From: an uncultured Eubacteriales bacterium
GTDB taxonomy: Bacteria; Bacillota; Clostridia; Christensenellales; CAG-138
NCBI GenBank assembly: GCA_900546845.1
Contig: UREK01000008.1
Span: 1-64,000 of the forward strand
DNA: 64,000 nucleotides
Reading direction: 5' to 3'
The notes under the pieces are model-generated. The model worked only from the letters and a program-made list of their open reading frames with translations. It was not told the origin of the DNA and ran no database searches. Within the stretch, counting starts at the first letter, position 1; every line of letters starts with the position of its first letter. Made by a program: the position numbers and the translations under genes. Below, one piece after another: positions 52,562 to 61,684 of this stretch.

Positions 52562-53496
52562 TCGGTTTCCATCATATCCCAATCTTGCGGGAGACGGTCG
52601 TATCCTTGCTAAACCCCATGCGCGGCGGCGTGTTCGTGGATGGGACGCTCGGGGGCGGAGGCCATGCGGAAGCCGTTCTGGAGCGCCTGCCGGAAGACGG
52701 GAGGCTTTATGGGATCGACCGGGACGGCGCGGCAATCGCGGCTGCGTCGGCGCGGCTTGCCCGCTTCGGCGAAGCGTTCACGGCCATTCGCGGCAACTTC
52801 TTTGATATGAAGCGTCTGCTCGCGGCGCAGGGCGTGACGGAGGTGGACGGCATCCTGCTGGATCTCGGTGTATCCTCCTACCAGCTCGACACACCGCAGC
52901 GCGGCTTTTCCTACCATGAGGATGCGCCACTCGATATGCGGATGGATCCTTCCGCGCCGCTTTCCGCTTACGATGTGGTGAACGGCTATCCCGCGGAGGA
53001 ACTTACCCGGATTATCCGGGAATACGGGGAGGAACGGTACGCTTCCCGCGTGGCGAACGCCATCGTGCGGGAACGCGAAAAAGCGCCGCTCAACAGCACG
53101 GTGCGCCTCGCGGAGATCGTAAAGCTCGCCCTGCCGGCCCCAGCACGGCGGGAAGCGCAGCACCCGGCCCGGCGCACGTTCCAAGCGCTGCGCATCGAGG
53201 TGAACGGCGAGCTCGAAGGCCTTTCTGCAGCCCTCAACGACGCGCACGATTTGCTGCGAAGCGGCGGCGTGCTTGCGGTGATCACCTTCCACTCTTTGGA
53301 GGACCGCATCGCTAAGCAGGCATTCAAAACGTTTGAGCATCCCTGCACCTGCGACCCGCATGCGCCGGTGTGCACCTGCGGAAAAACGCCCACGGCAAAG
53401 GTGCTCACGAAAAAGCCCATCGTTGCGGACGAAGCGGAGCTGCAACAAAATCCCCGGGCGCGCAGCGCGAAGCTGCGCGCAATACAAAAGTTATAA
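52558..53496 (+). CDS. rsmH: 16S rRNA (cytosine-1402-N4)-methyltransferase RsmH
   Basis: 312 residues. The signature HIPILRETVVSLLNPMRGGV opens the protein. SAM-binding motif GTLGGGGHAEAVLE follows, then ILLDLGVSSYQLD and VITFHSLEDRIAKQAF. It methylates C1402 in the ribosomal P site. ATGA overlap with mraZ implies coupled translation. Confidence 0.99.
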   Translation: MIGFHHIPILRETVVSLLNPMRGGVFVDGTLGGGGHAEAVLERLPEDGRLYGIDRDGAAIAAASARLARFGEAFTAIRGNFFDMKRLLAAQGVTEVDGILLDLGVSSYQLDTPQRGFSYHEDAPLDMRMDPSAPLSAYDVVNGYPAEELTRIIREYGEERYASRVANAIVREREKAPLNSTVRLAEIVKLALPAPARREAQHPARRTFQALRIEVNGELEGLSAALNDAHDLLRSGGVLAVITFHSLEDRIAKQAFKTFEHPCTCDPHAPVCTCGKTPTAKVLTKKPIVADEAELQQNPRARSAKLRAIQKL

Positions 53497-53508
53497 GTTA
53501 AGGCGGAA

Positions 53509-54108
53509 ATGAATACCATGGCAATAGCGGCAAGAAAAGACGAATACATATACGCGCCCTCGCGGGTATATTCGCACAGCCGCGCGGCGACGGCCGAGGC
53601 GTTGCCAAATCCGGAACCCGAACGGGCGCCGCAGCCGCGGCAGCCGGGCCAGGCGGAGGCTGCGCCACGCACGCGGCCGAAGGAACCCACCGTCAAAACC
53701 CGGGTGCACAAGGGCCCTTCCGCCCGACAGCGGCGCAAGCAGCGCGTGCTGCCCAAGGTGGTGAGCGTAGCGTGCATCTTCCTCATAGCCGCGATCCTCA
53801 TCGGCGTGATCGTGCGCTATTCGATGATCGCGCTCGCGTACTCCGCCGTAAACGATCTGGAGGATCAGATCGCGGAAAGTGAGCGCAGCATCGCAGCGCT
53901 CAACGTGCAGCTCAACAGCGTGCTCGATCTGAATACGGCGCGCGAGACGGCGCTTTCCGCTGGCTTGGGGTATCCCACGGCGGAGCAGATCGTCCATGTG
54001 CGTGAAACGATCGGCAGTTATCAGAAAGACGATGGCGGTACGGATGGGGAACCCAACCAAAATCAGGATGCGAGCGCAGAACCGGATGGGGACATGAATA
54101 CGGACTGA
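53509..54108 (+). CDS. FtsL-like division protein
   Basis: 199 residues, 12 bases after rsmH. A basic/proline-rich cytoplasmic N-terminus of about 80 residues precedes one transmembrane helix (VVSVACIFLIAAILIGVIVR, about residues 85-105). A short leucine-zipper-like coiled coil (VNDLEDQIAESERSIAALNV) follows, and the tail is hydrophilic, rich in Asp, Asn and Gly. Sequence similarity is weak, as usual for FtsL, but position between rsmH and the PBP, topology and coiled coil fit. Both tails are longer than typical FtsL (about 120 residues). Confidence 0.75.
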   Translation: MNTMAIAARKDEYIYAPSRVYSHSRAATAEALPNPEPERAPQPRQPGQAEAAPRTRPKEPTVKTRVHKGPSARQRRKQRVLPKVVSVACIFLIAAILIGVIVRYSMIALAYSAVNDLEDQIAESERSIAALNVQLNSVLDLNTARETALSAGLGYPTAEQIVHVRETIGSYQKDDGGTDGEPNQNQDASAEPDGDMNTD

Positions 54109-54135
54109 GCGCTCCTGTCCTTTGGAGGAAAACAC

Positions 54136-56274
54136 ATGGGAGCACCCAGCGTTTCTTACAAGAAAAGATTGCTTGCGGCTTTGATCGTGATCGCTACGGT
54201 GTTCGTGGTGCTCATCGGGCGGCTGTTCTACATCCAGGTTGTCCAAAGCGACGAGCTGCAGGAACGGGCGCTTTCCCAGTGGACGAGGGACACATCCCTT
54301 TCCGCGGCGCGCGGCAATATCCTGGATACGACGGGCGTGGTGCTCGCCCAAAGCGGCACGGCCTACAAGGTGGTCATCTGGCCAACCAGCATCAAGTCCG
54401 ACGAGCGCGTACGCGTGGCGACGGAGCTTGCGGAACTGCTTGACATGGATTACGCAAAGGTGCTTTCCAAGGTCAGCGATGGAACAAAGCAGGAGATCGT
54501 CCTTGCCCGCCGCGTGGAGCGCGAGGTAATCGACCAGATCGCAGCGCGTAAGCTCGGCATGGGCGTTGGCACTGCGATTGACACCAAACGGTATTACCCC
54601 TCGGGCAGCCTGTTTTCGCAGCTCCTTGGGTTCACGACGGTGGACGGCGTGGGGCAATCGGGGCTCGAACAAAAATATGACAAATACCTGGCTGGCGAAA
54701 ACGGCCGCATGATTACGGAAACCGACCGCAAGGGCAACGCGCTTGCCTACGGCGTGCAGGAGGTCATCGAGCCGGTGGACGGCTACAACCTCGTTTTGAC
54801 GGTGGACAGCGTATACCAATCGGCGCTTGAAAAGGCGTGCAGGGAAGCGCTCACGGTGAACAACGCGGCAACAGCGCAGGGTATCCTGATGAACTGCAAG
54901 ACCGGCGAGATCCTTGCGATCACCACCCAGCCGGATTACGACCCCAACGACCCGCCCCGCAGCGATGCGGAGCTTCTCGCTTCAGTCACACGCAACCGCG
55001 TTGTGGCCGACGCATATGAGCCGGGCTCCACGTTCAAGCTCATTACGCTTGCTTCGGCGCTCGACAGCCACGCCATCGACGAAAACTTCAGCATCCATTG
55101 CCCTGGCTACCACATCGTCAACGGCGAAAGGATTCGCTGCTGGAAATCCGGCGGCCACGGCCAGCAAAACCTCTTCCAGGTGGCGCAGAACTCCTGCAAT
55201 CCCGCCTTTATGGCGATGGCGCAGGCGATGGGCGTGGAAACGTTTTATGAATATATCTATGCCTTTGGGTTTGGCTCTTCCACGGGGAGCGGCATCACGG
55301 GCGAAGCGAGCGGCATCGTAACGCACCAGAAATACATTACGGAAAACACGCTCGCACGCATCGGCTTCGGCCAGAGCATCGCTATGACGCCCTTGCAGCT
55401 TGCAACGGCCGTCTCTGCGGCCGTGAACGGCGGCAACCTGATGCAGCCCTATGTGCTGGACCGGATCGTTGCAAACGACGGCACGGTGATCCTCCAAAAC
55501 GAGCCCACGGTCGTGCGGCGCGTCATCAGCGAGGAAACCTCCGCGCTGGTGCGCGAGATCGCGGAGAGTGTCGTCACAAACGGCAGCGGCCGCAACGCCG
55601 CAGTCGCAGGATACCGCATCGGAGGCAAAACGGGTACTGCGCAGAAGTATGAGGACGGCAAGATCGCGGACGGCAAGCTGATCGCTTCGTTCATCGGTTT
55701 CGCCCCGGCGGACGACCCGGAGTTTGTGTGTCTCATCCTGGTGGATGAGCCGCAGGTGGGCACAGTATTCGGCAGCACAGTTGCGGCGCCGTTCGTCAAG
55801 CAGATGCTGGAAGAGACGCTGCGCCATGCCGGCTATCTCCCAGAAGGAAGCGAGGAATCCGTAGCGGTCCCCACGCTTGCGGGGATGACCATCGCGGAGG
55901 CGAAGGAGGCGCTGGAAGCAGCGGGCCTCACTGCAGCCTATCAGGACGACACGGCGGAGCTTGTCGTCGCGCAGGTTCCGGCTGCAGGCCAGACGGCCGT
56001 GAAGGGCTCGGGCGTGCTGCTGTACACGGAGAACACGAGTGTGGTGCTGGAAGGCGGCACGGCCGGCGAGCCGGAGCTTGTGACGGTGCCAAACGTAGTG
56101 GGCATGACACGCCTCGCTGCGAGCGACGCGCTTGCGGCGCAGGGGCTCAAGATATTGATCTACCCGGAGGATCAGACGGGGAAGGCGATACGTCAATCCC
56201 CAGCGGCGGGGGAAAGCGCCGCGGAAGGCACAGAGGTGCTCGTGGAGTTTTCCAACACGAACATTGGAGACTAA
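54136..56274 (+). CDS. Class B penicillin-binding protein with PASTA domains
   Basis: 712 residues. A signal anchor (about 12-32) is followed by the PBP dimerisation domain and the transpeptidase domain. Active-site motifs are STFK at 298-301, SCN at 353-355 and KTGT from 498. Two PASTA domains close the protein (about 572-640, VAVPTLAGMTIAEAKEALEA, and 648-712, VTVPNVVGMTRLAASDALAA). It cross-links septal peptidoglycan. The PASTA pair fits either vegetative PBP2b/FtsI or the sporulation protein SpoVD; sequence alone does not decide. Confidence 0.94.
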   Translation: MGAPSVSYKKRLLAALIVIATVFVVLIGRLFYIQVVQSDELQERALSQWTRDTSLSAARGNILDTTGVVLAQSGTAYKVVIWPTSIKSDERVRVATELAELLDMDYAKVLSKVSDGTKQEIVLARRVEREVIDQIAARKLGMGVGTAIDTKRYYPSGSLFSQLLGFTTVDGVGQSGLEQKYDKYLAGENGRMITETDRKGNALAYGVQEVIEPVDGYNLVLTVDSVYQSALEKACREALTVNNAATAQGILMNCKTGEILAITTQPDYDPNDPPRSDAELLASVTRNRVVADAYEPGSTFKLITLASALDSHAIDENFSIHCPGYHIVNGERIRCWKSGGHGQQNLFQVAQNSCNPAFMAMAQAMGVETFYEYIYAFGFGSSTGSGITGEASGIVTHQKYITENTLARIGFGQSIAMTPLQLATAVSAAVNGGNLMQPYVLDRIVANDGTVILQNEPTVVRRVISEETSALVREIAESVVTNGSGRNAAVAGYRIGGKTGTAQKYEDGKIADGKLIASFIGFAPADDPEFVCLILVDEPQVGTVFGSTVAAPFVKQMLEETLRHAGYLPEGSEESVAVPTLAGMTIAEAKEALEAAGLTAAYQDDTAELVVAQVPAAGQTAVKGSGVLLYTENTSVVLEGGTAGEPELVTVPNVVGMTRLAASDALAAQGLKILIYPEDQTGKAIRQSPAAGESAAEGTEVLVEFSNTNIGD

Positions 56275-56338
56275 GCACGGCACGTTCGGGTGCGGAAGCA
56301 CGGGAAACCGTGAGAGCGAAAGGAAATGAGGAAACGGG

Positions 56339-57784
56339 ATGCTGCTTTCGGAACTGGCAAGCGCAACGGCTTACGAAAAACGCATGGGGGAGGATACCCC
56401 CGTTGCGTCGCTGCAATACAATTCCCGCAAGGTCGGGAAGGGTGATGTATTCTTCTGCATCGTCGGCACGTTTTCGGATGGCCATGCGTATGCCGGGCAG
56501 GCGGTGGAAGCGGGCGCGGCCGCGCTCGTGGTAGAGCGGGAACTCCCGCTCCCCGTGCCGCAGGTGATCGTAAAAAACACGCGCATCGCCATGGCGGAAA
56601 TGGCGGCCGCATTCTATGGATACCCGGCGCGCGGCATGCGCATCGTAGGGGTAACGGGCACCAACGGCAAAACCAGCACCACCTATATGCTCAAGGCGAT
56701 TGCCGAGCAGTGCGGCCTCAAGGTGGGGCTCATCGGAACGATCCGCAACCTCATCGGGGAGCGCATCATCGATACGGAGCGCACGACCCCCGAAAGCGTG
56801 GATTTGCAGCGCATCCTGCGCGAGATGAAGGACGAGGGGGTAGACCTTGTTGTGATGGAAGCGTCCTCCCACTCGCTGGATCAGCGCCGCGTGCACGGCA
56901 TTGAGTTTGAGACGGCGGTCTTCACCAACCTGACGCAGGACCACCTGGATTACCATAAGACGTTTGAAAACTACCTCGCAGCCAAAATGCGTATCTTCGC
57001 ACAGGCGCGGCAGGCCGTCGTCAACCGGGATGACCCGCATGCGGAGACGATTCTCGGTGCGCTGACGGTTCCGTATAAGACGTTCGGCGTCCGGGAACAG
57101 GCGGATGTTTCCGCCACCGAGATCGACATCACCACCCGCGGCGTGCAGTTCGACATGCATTGCCCGCTTGGGAACGTACGGATGTACGTCCCCATCCCCG
57201 GCCTTTTCAGCGTGTTCAACGCCATGGGCGCGGCAGCCGCAGCGATCCAGCTCGGGTTCCCGCTTTCTGCTGTCAAGAACGGGATCGAGACCATGGGCAG
57301 CGTTTCCGGCAGGCTGGAGCCTTTGCCCACGGGCGGACGGGACTTCACGGTGCTCCTCGATTACGCGCATACGCCGGACGCGCTCGAGAACATCCTTAAG
57401 ACCGCACGCGGCTTCGCGGAGGGGCGCATCGTGACGCTCTTTGGCTGCGGCGGGGATCGGGATCACGCGAAGCGCCCCATCATGGGCGAGATCGCGGGCC
57501 GGTTTTCAGATTTCCTCGTCGTCACAAGCGACAATCCTCGCACGGAGGACCCGATGGCGATCATCGAGACGGTGCTCGAGGGCGTGCACAAATCCGCTTG
57601 TCCTCACGTGGTCATAGAGAACCGCTATGAGGCGATCCGCTATGCACTCGAGCATGCGCAGCCAAAGGATGTGATCATCCTCGCGGGGAAGGGACACGAG
57701 AATTACCAGGAGATCGGCGGCGGGAAACGCCATTTTGACGAGAAGGAAATCGTAGCTGAACTGCTTGGCACAAACGAGAAATAA
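56339..57784 (+). CDS. murE: UDP-MurNAc-tripeptide synthetase (MurE, meso-Dap type)
   Basis: 481 residues. The Mur ligase P-loop is VGVTGTNGKTSTTYMLK. The specificity motif DNPR (near residue 398, TSDNPRTED) marks the meso-diaminopimelate-adding enzyme rather than the lysine type. The Dap signature predicts a cell wall with meso-Dap. The N-terminal MurE domain (SLQYNSRKVGKGDVFFCIVG) is standard. The usual next gene murF is missing; mraY follows after 39 bases. Confidence 0.98.
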   Translation: MLLSELASATAYEKRMGEDTPVASLQYNSRKVGKGDVFFCIVGTFSDGHAYAGQAVEAGAAALVVERELPLPVPQVIVKNTRIAMAEMAAAFYGYPARGMRIVGVTGTNGKTSTTYMLKAIAEQCGLKVGLIGTIRNLIGERIIDTERTTPESVDLQRILREMKDEGVDLVVMEASSHSLDQRRVHGIEFETAVFTNLTQDHLDYHKTFENYLAAKMRIFAQARQAVVNRDDPHAETILGALTVPYKTFGVREQADVSATEIDITTRGVQFDMHCPLGNVRMYVPIPGLFSVFNAMGAAAAAIQLGFPLSAVKNGIETMGSVSGRLEPLPTGGRDFTVLLDYAHTPDALENILKTARGFAEGRIVTLFGCGGDRDHAKRPIMGEIAGRFSDFLVVTSDNPRTEDPMAIIETVLEGVHKSACPHVVIENRYEAIRYALEHAQPKDVIILAGKGHENYQEIGGGKRHFDEKEIVAELLGTNEK

Positions 57785-57823
57785 CTTGCGGGCGTTTTTG
57801 CCCGGTTGGATACGGAGGATGTT

Positions 57824-58840
57824 ATGCAATACCCGATTTACGCGCTGCTGCTCGCTGCGATCGTGACCATCGCACTCGGGCCTGTGCTTATCCCGCTGCT
57901 CAAGCGGCTTAAGTTCGGCCAGACGGAGCGCGACGACGGCCCGCAGTCGCACTTGAAGAAGACGGGTACCCCCACGATGGGCGGCATTATGTTCATCGCC
58001 GGTATCCTGGTGGGGACGCTTGCCTTTTCTCTGAACGCAACGGAGCTTGCGCTGCCTGCGCTGCTCGTGACGGCCGGGTTTGCGCTCGTGGGCTTCCTGG
58101 ATGATTTTTTGAAGGTCAAGTATAAAAACACCGTTGGGCTCAAGGCGTACCAGAAGATCATCGCGCAGTTCGGCATCGCGCTCATCCTGGCGCTGTATGC
58201 GTACAACAGCCCGTTCATCGGCTCGAAGATCTACCTCGCGTTTTTCGATGTGGAGTGGGATCTCGGCGTCTTCTACATTCCGTTCGTGATGTTCGTCATC
58301 ATCGGGACGGTCAACAGCGTAAACCTGACCGATGGCCTCGACGGCCTTGCCTCCGGCGTGAGCCTGATCTATGCGGTCACGATGTCCATCATCTTTTGTT
58401 ATATGTCCACCGTGATGCGCTTGCCCAGCGACGCGGGACAAGCCGCGCAGACGCAGTATGCGGCGGAGCTCAACTCCATGTCCATCTTCGCGGCGGCGGT
58501 GGCCGGCGGGTGCCTCGGGTTCCTGCGCTTCAATTCTTACCCTGCGCGGGTATTCATGGGGGATACCGGTTCCCTCGCCCTCGGCGGTGCGATTTCCGCC
58601 ATGGCGATCTTCAGCCGCTCGGCGCTGCTGCTGCCCATCATGGGCGCATGCTTTGTCGCCTCCTCCGTTTCGGTGATTTTGCAGGTCGGTTCCTACAAGC
58701 TGCGCAAGAAGCGCGTGTTCCGCATGGCGCCGCTGCATCACCATTTTGAGCTCAAAGGATATGCGGAAACGCGGATCGTCTCCGTATACATGATCGTTAC
58801 CACATTCCTTTGCCTCATATGCCTTTTGGCATACGTGTAA
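57824..58840 (+). CDS. mraY: Phospho-MurNAc-pentapeptide transferase MraY
   Basis: The start is ATG 57824 after CGGAGG; 338 residues, ten membrane helices. The cytoplasmic motifs are DDGPQSHLKKTGTPTMGG, GFLDDFLKVKYKNT (Asp pair), NLTDGLDGLASG, FMGDTGSLALGGAI and PLHHHFELKGYAE. It makes lipid I by transferring phospho-MurNAc-pentapeptide to undecaprenyl phosphate. The essential Asp residues and the HHH segment are intact. Confidence 0.98.
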   Translation: MQYPIYALLLAAIVTIALGPVLIPLLKRLKFGQTERDDGPQSHLKKTGTPTMGGIMFIAGILVGTLAFSLNATELALPALLVTAGFALVGFLDDFLKVKYKNTVGLKAYQKIIAQFGIALILALYAYNSPFIGSKIYLAFFDVEWDLGVFYIPFVMFVIIGTVNSVNLTDGLDGLASGVSLIYAVTMSIIFCYMSTVMRLPSDAGQAAQTQYAAELNSMSIFAAAVAGGCLGFLRFNSYPARVFMGDTGSLALGGAISAMAIFSRSALLLPIMGACFVASSVSVILQVGSYKLRKKRVFRMAPLHHHFELKGYAETRIVSVYMIVTTFLCLICLLAYV

Positions 58841-58925
58841 GAGTTTTTTCAGCCGTTTGGTGCTTGTGGACGTAAGCCGTGGTTTCTTGATTGGCGCTTG
58901 GCACGGCGGACGACAAGGATAAGGT

Positions 58926-59018
58926 GCTTGAGGCAGAGCGCGGCTCTTTTGCCTCAAGCCCCTTGGCCGCACCGGACGGCTCTTTTTTCAAAACCGCGCA
59001 TGGATGCCCTCCATGCGC
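58926..59018 (+). terminator. Hairpin array between mraY and murD
   Basis: The 230-base gap contains GCTTGAGGCA paired with TGCCTCAAGC (58926-58959), GCCG with CGGC (58966-58980) followed by TCTTTTTT, and GCGCATGGA paired with TCCATGCGC (58996-59018). The middle one resembles a weak intrinsic terminator, so expression of murD and downstream genes may be attenuated here. Confidence 0.5.
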
Positions 59019-59070
59019 CCAAGCATATATTTTGATCGCGGCAGCCGGCCGCGGGAAGGAAGCACAAACG

Positions 59071-60435
59071 ATGGAAACGAGGAAAAAGCGGGCGCTCATC
59101 GTCGGGATGGCGCGAAGCGGCGTCGCGGCGGCGCGGCTGTTGTACGAAAACGGATATGCTGTGACCGTCAACGACATGAAAAACGAGATCGACGGTCTTA
59201 CGGAGGCGCTCGCCGGCATAGAGTATACCAACGCGCTCGGAAAAGCGCCGGAAACGCTGCTCAATGGAATTGACCTCATGGTGTTAAGCCCAGTCGTCCC
59301 GATTTTCGCCCCGTTTGCAAAAGAGGCGAAAGCGCGCGGCATAGAGGTGATCGGGGAGATCGAGCTCGGCTACCGGTTCTCTGACCGGGGTGCGAAGTTC
59401 GTCTGCATCAGCGGCACGAACGGGAAAACAACTACCACCGCGCTCACGGGAGAACTGTTCCGCGCAGCGGGCGCGCACACATTCGTGCTCGGCAACATTG
59501 GCGTGCCGATCAGCGCGCACGCGATGGAGACACGCCCGGGCGATTATATCGTCGCAGAAACGGCGGCGCTCCAGCTCGAAAGCATCGCGGACTTCCGGCC
59601 GAACGCGTTCGGCATGCTCAACATCAGCGAGGATCACCTGAACCGGTTTGAGTATAGGCTGGAAAATTACATCGCGGCCAAATGCCGTGGGTTCGAGAAC
59701 CAGACGGCGGAGGATTTCGCCGTGCTCAATTACGACGACCCCACCGTGCAGGAGATGAAACGGCTCACGAAAGCCCGCATCGTCTATTTTTCTCAGAAGG
59801 AAGAACTGCCGGAAGGCATGTTTCTGCGGGAAGGCAGGATGATATTCCGGCTGGATGGCGTGGAAACACCGCTCATCCAAACGCAGGAGCTGCAGATCCC
59901 CGGCCGGCACAACGTGGAAAACGCGCTCTGTGCCGCGGCGCTTGCGCTCTGCATGGGCATGGATGCCGGAAAGGTCTGTGCAGGCCTCCGCGCTTTCCCG
60001 GGCGTGGAGCACCGCATCGAATTCGTGCGGGAAAAGGACGGCGTGGCTTACATCAACGATTCCAAGGGCACCAACCCGGATTCCACCATCAAGGCCGTCG
60101 AGGCCATGACGCGCCCGACGATCCTGCTCCTCGGCGTGGGGGATTACGACAAGCACAGCGACTTTACGCCGCTGTTTGAGGCGTTCGGCGGCCGCATCAA
60201 GCATGTGCTGGTTTCCGGCTGCAACATCCCGGCCGTGCAGGAGGCTGCAAGACGCACAGGGTATGCGAACGTGACGGTGTCCGACGGCAGCTTTGAACAG
60301 ATGGTGCGGGACGCGCAGGCGATCGCCGAGCCGGGCGATGCGGTGCTGCTTTCACCCGCCGCAGCAAGCTGGGGCAGGTTCAGCGACTACGAGCAGCGCG
60401 GGCGCATCTTCAAGGATATTGTGCGCGCGCTGTAA
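59071..60435 (+). CDS. murD: UDP-MurNAc-L-alanine:D-glutamate ligase MurD
   Basis: The start is ATG 59071 after GGGAAGGA; the longer in-frame extension runs into the hairpin array and is not convincing. 454 residues. The N-terminal Rossmann fold begins ALIVGMARSGVAAARLLYEN; the P-loop is CISGTNGKTTTTALTG, and AETAALQLESIADFRPNA and EHRIEFVREKDGVAYINDSK match the MurD signatures. It adds D-Glu to UDP-MurNAc-L-Ala. Confidence 0.98.
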   Translation: METRKKRALIVGMARSGVAAARLLYENGYAVTVNDMKNEIDGLTEALAGIEYTNALGKAPETLLNGIDLMVLSPVVPIFAPFAKEAKARGIEVIGEIELGYRFSDRGAKFVCISGTNGKTTTTALTGELFRAAGAHTFVLGNIGVPISAHAMETRPGDYIVAETAALQLESIADFRPNAFGMLNISEDHLNRFEYRLENYIAAKCRGFENQTAEDFAVLNYDDPTVQEMKRLTKARIVYFSQKEELPEGMFLREGRMIFRLDGVETPLIQTQELQIPGRHNVENALCAAALALCMGMDAGKVCAGLRAFPGVEHRIEFVREKDGVAYINDSKGTNPDSTIKAVEAMTRPTILLLGVGDYDKHSDFTPLFEAFGGRIKHVLVSGCNIPAVQEAARRTGYANVTVSDGSFEQMVRDAQAIAEPGDAVLLSPAAASWGRFSDYEQRGRIFKDIVRAL

Positions 60436-60483
60436 CGAATAGGGAGCAAAGCGTATTTTAGGCGAAAGGAGGCGGGCGAGGCT

Positions 60484-61620
60484 ATGGAAGGCAGGCTGGA
60501 AAAACGGAGGCCGTTTTACATCGGACAGCTGGATTTTTCATTGCTGATCGCGATCGTGATCCTTTGTGCCTTCGGCCTTGTGATGCTCTTTTCCGCGAGC
60601 TATTATACCGCGCAGAACTCTTCGCTTTATAATTACGACGGCTTTTACTTCCTGAAAAGCCAGGCGATGTATCTTGCCGCAGGCCTTGTGGCGATGTATA
60701 TCGTTTCCCGGGTGGATTATCACTTTTTTGACAAGATCCGCGTGTTCGCGCTCGTGGGTACGCTCCTTTTGATGCTGCTCGTGCTCGTCCCCGGCCTTGG
60801 CGTGAGCCGCAACGGCGCGCAGCGCTGGCTCGGCATTCCAGGCACGAGCTTCACCTTCCAGCCCTCGGAGCTTGCAAAGTTCGCGCTCATCGTTTACATG
60901 GCGGGCTTCATGTCCCGCCGCCCGCAGACCATGAAGAACCTCACAAAGGGCGTGTTCCCGATGCTGTTCATCATGGGCGCGTTCGGCCTTGTGCTGTTGC
61001 TGCAAAAGAACATGTCCATGATGGTCATCCTGCTGATGACGGGCGTTGTGATGCTCTTTTTGGGCGGCGTGGAGATCAAGCACCTGCTGCTGCTCGCGGG
61101 CATTGCGCTGCCGATCCTCGTTGTGGCGGTTCTGATGGAGGATTACCGCCAGTCCCGCGTGCTGATGTTCATGAACCCGTGGGAATCGACGGAGGAGGGT
61201 GCGTATCAGCTCCGCCAGGCGCTCATTGCGCTCGGCGCGGGCGGCGTGTTCGGCCAGGGACTCAACTTCAGCCGCCAGAAGCTGCTGTTCCTGCCCTATG
61301 GCGAGAGCGACTTTATCTTTGCGATCATCGGGGAAGAGTTGGGCTTTGTTGGCTGCGCGCTGCTCATCCTCGTGTATTTGTTTGTAATCTACCGCGGCGT
61401 GCGCATCGCCATGCGCTGCAAGGACCGCTTCGGGAGCCTGATGGCGGCCGGCATCACGGCGGTCATAGGCATGCAGGCGGCCATTAACATCGCGGTGGCG
61501 ACGAGTTCCATCCCGCCCACCGGGCAGACGCTCCCGTTCGTGAGCGCGGGGGGGACGTCGCTGATGATCTTCCTTGCGGCCGCCGGGATTTTGCTCAACA
61601 TATCCCGGAACATCGAATAG
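60484..61620 (+). CDS. ftsW: Septal peptidoglycan polymerase FtsW (SEDS family)
   Basis: 378 residues, about ten membrane helices. SEDS motifs include RWLGIPGTSFTFQPSELAKF, EGAYQLRQALIALGAGGVFG, GLNFSRQKLLFLPYGESDFI and SSIPPTGQTLPFVSAGGTSL. FtsW polymerises lipid II with a class B PBP; the PBP at 54136 is its likely partner. RBS AAAGGAGG. Confidence 0.96.
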   Translation: MEGRLEKRRPFYIGQLDFSLLIAIVILCAFGLVMLFSASYYTAQNSSLYNYDGFYFLKSQAMYLAAGLVAMYIVSRVDYHFFDKIRVFALVGTLLLMLLVLVPGLGVSRNGAQRWLGIPGTSFTFQPSELAKFALIVYMAGFMSRRPQTMKNLTKGVFPMLFIMGAFGLVLLLQKNMSMMVILLMTGVVMLFLGGVEIKHLLLLAGIALPILVVAVLMEDYRQSRVLMFMNPWESTEEGAYQLRQALIALGAGGVFGQGLNFSRQKLLFLPYGESDFIFAIIGEELGFVGCALLILVYLFVIYRGVRIAMRCKDRFGSLMAAGITAVIGMQAAINIAVATSSIPPTGQTLPFVSAGGTSLMIFLAAAGILLNISRNIE

Positions 61621-61684
61621 GAACATTGCGCTCCCCTGCCGCATAAGTATGGAATGTGCCGTCTTGCGGCGGAGAGGAGAAAGC

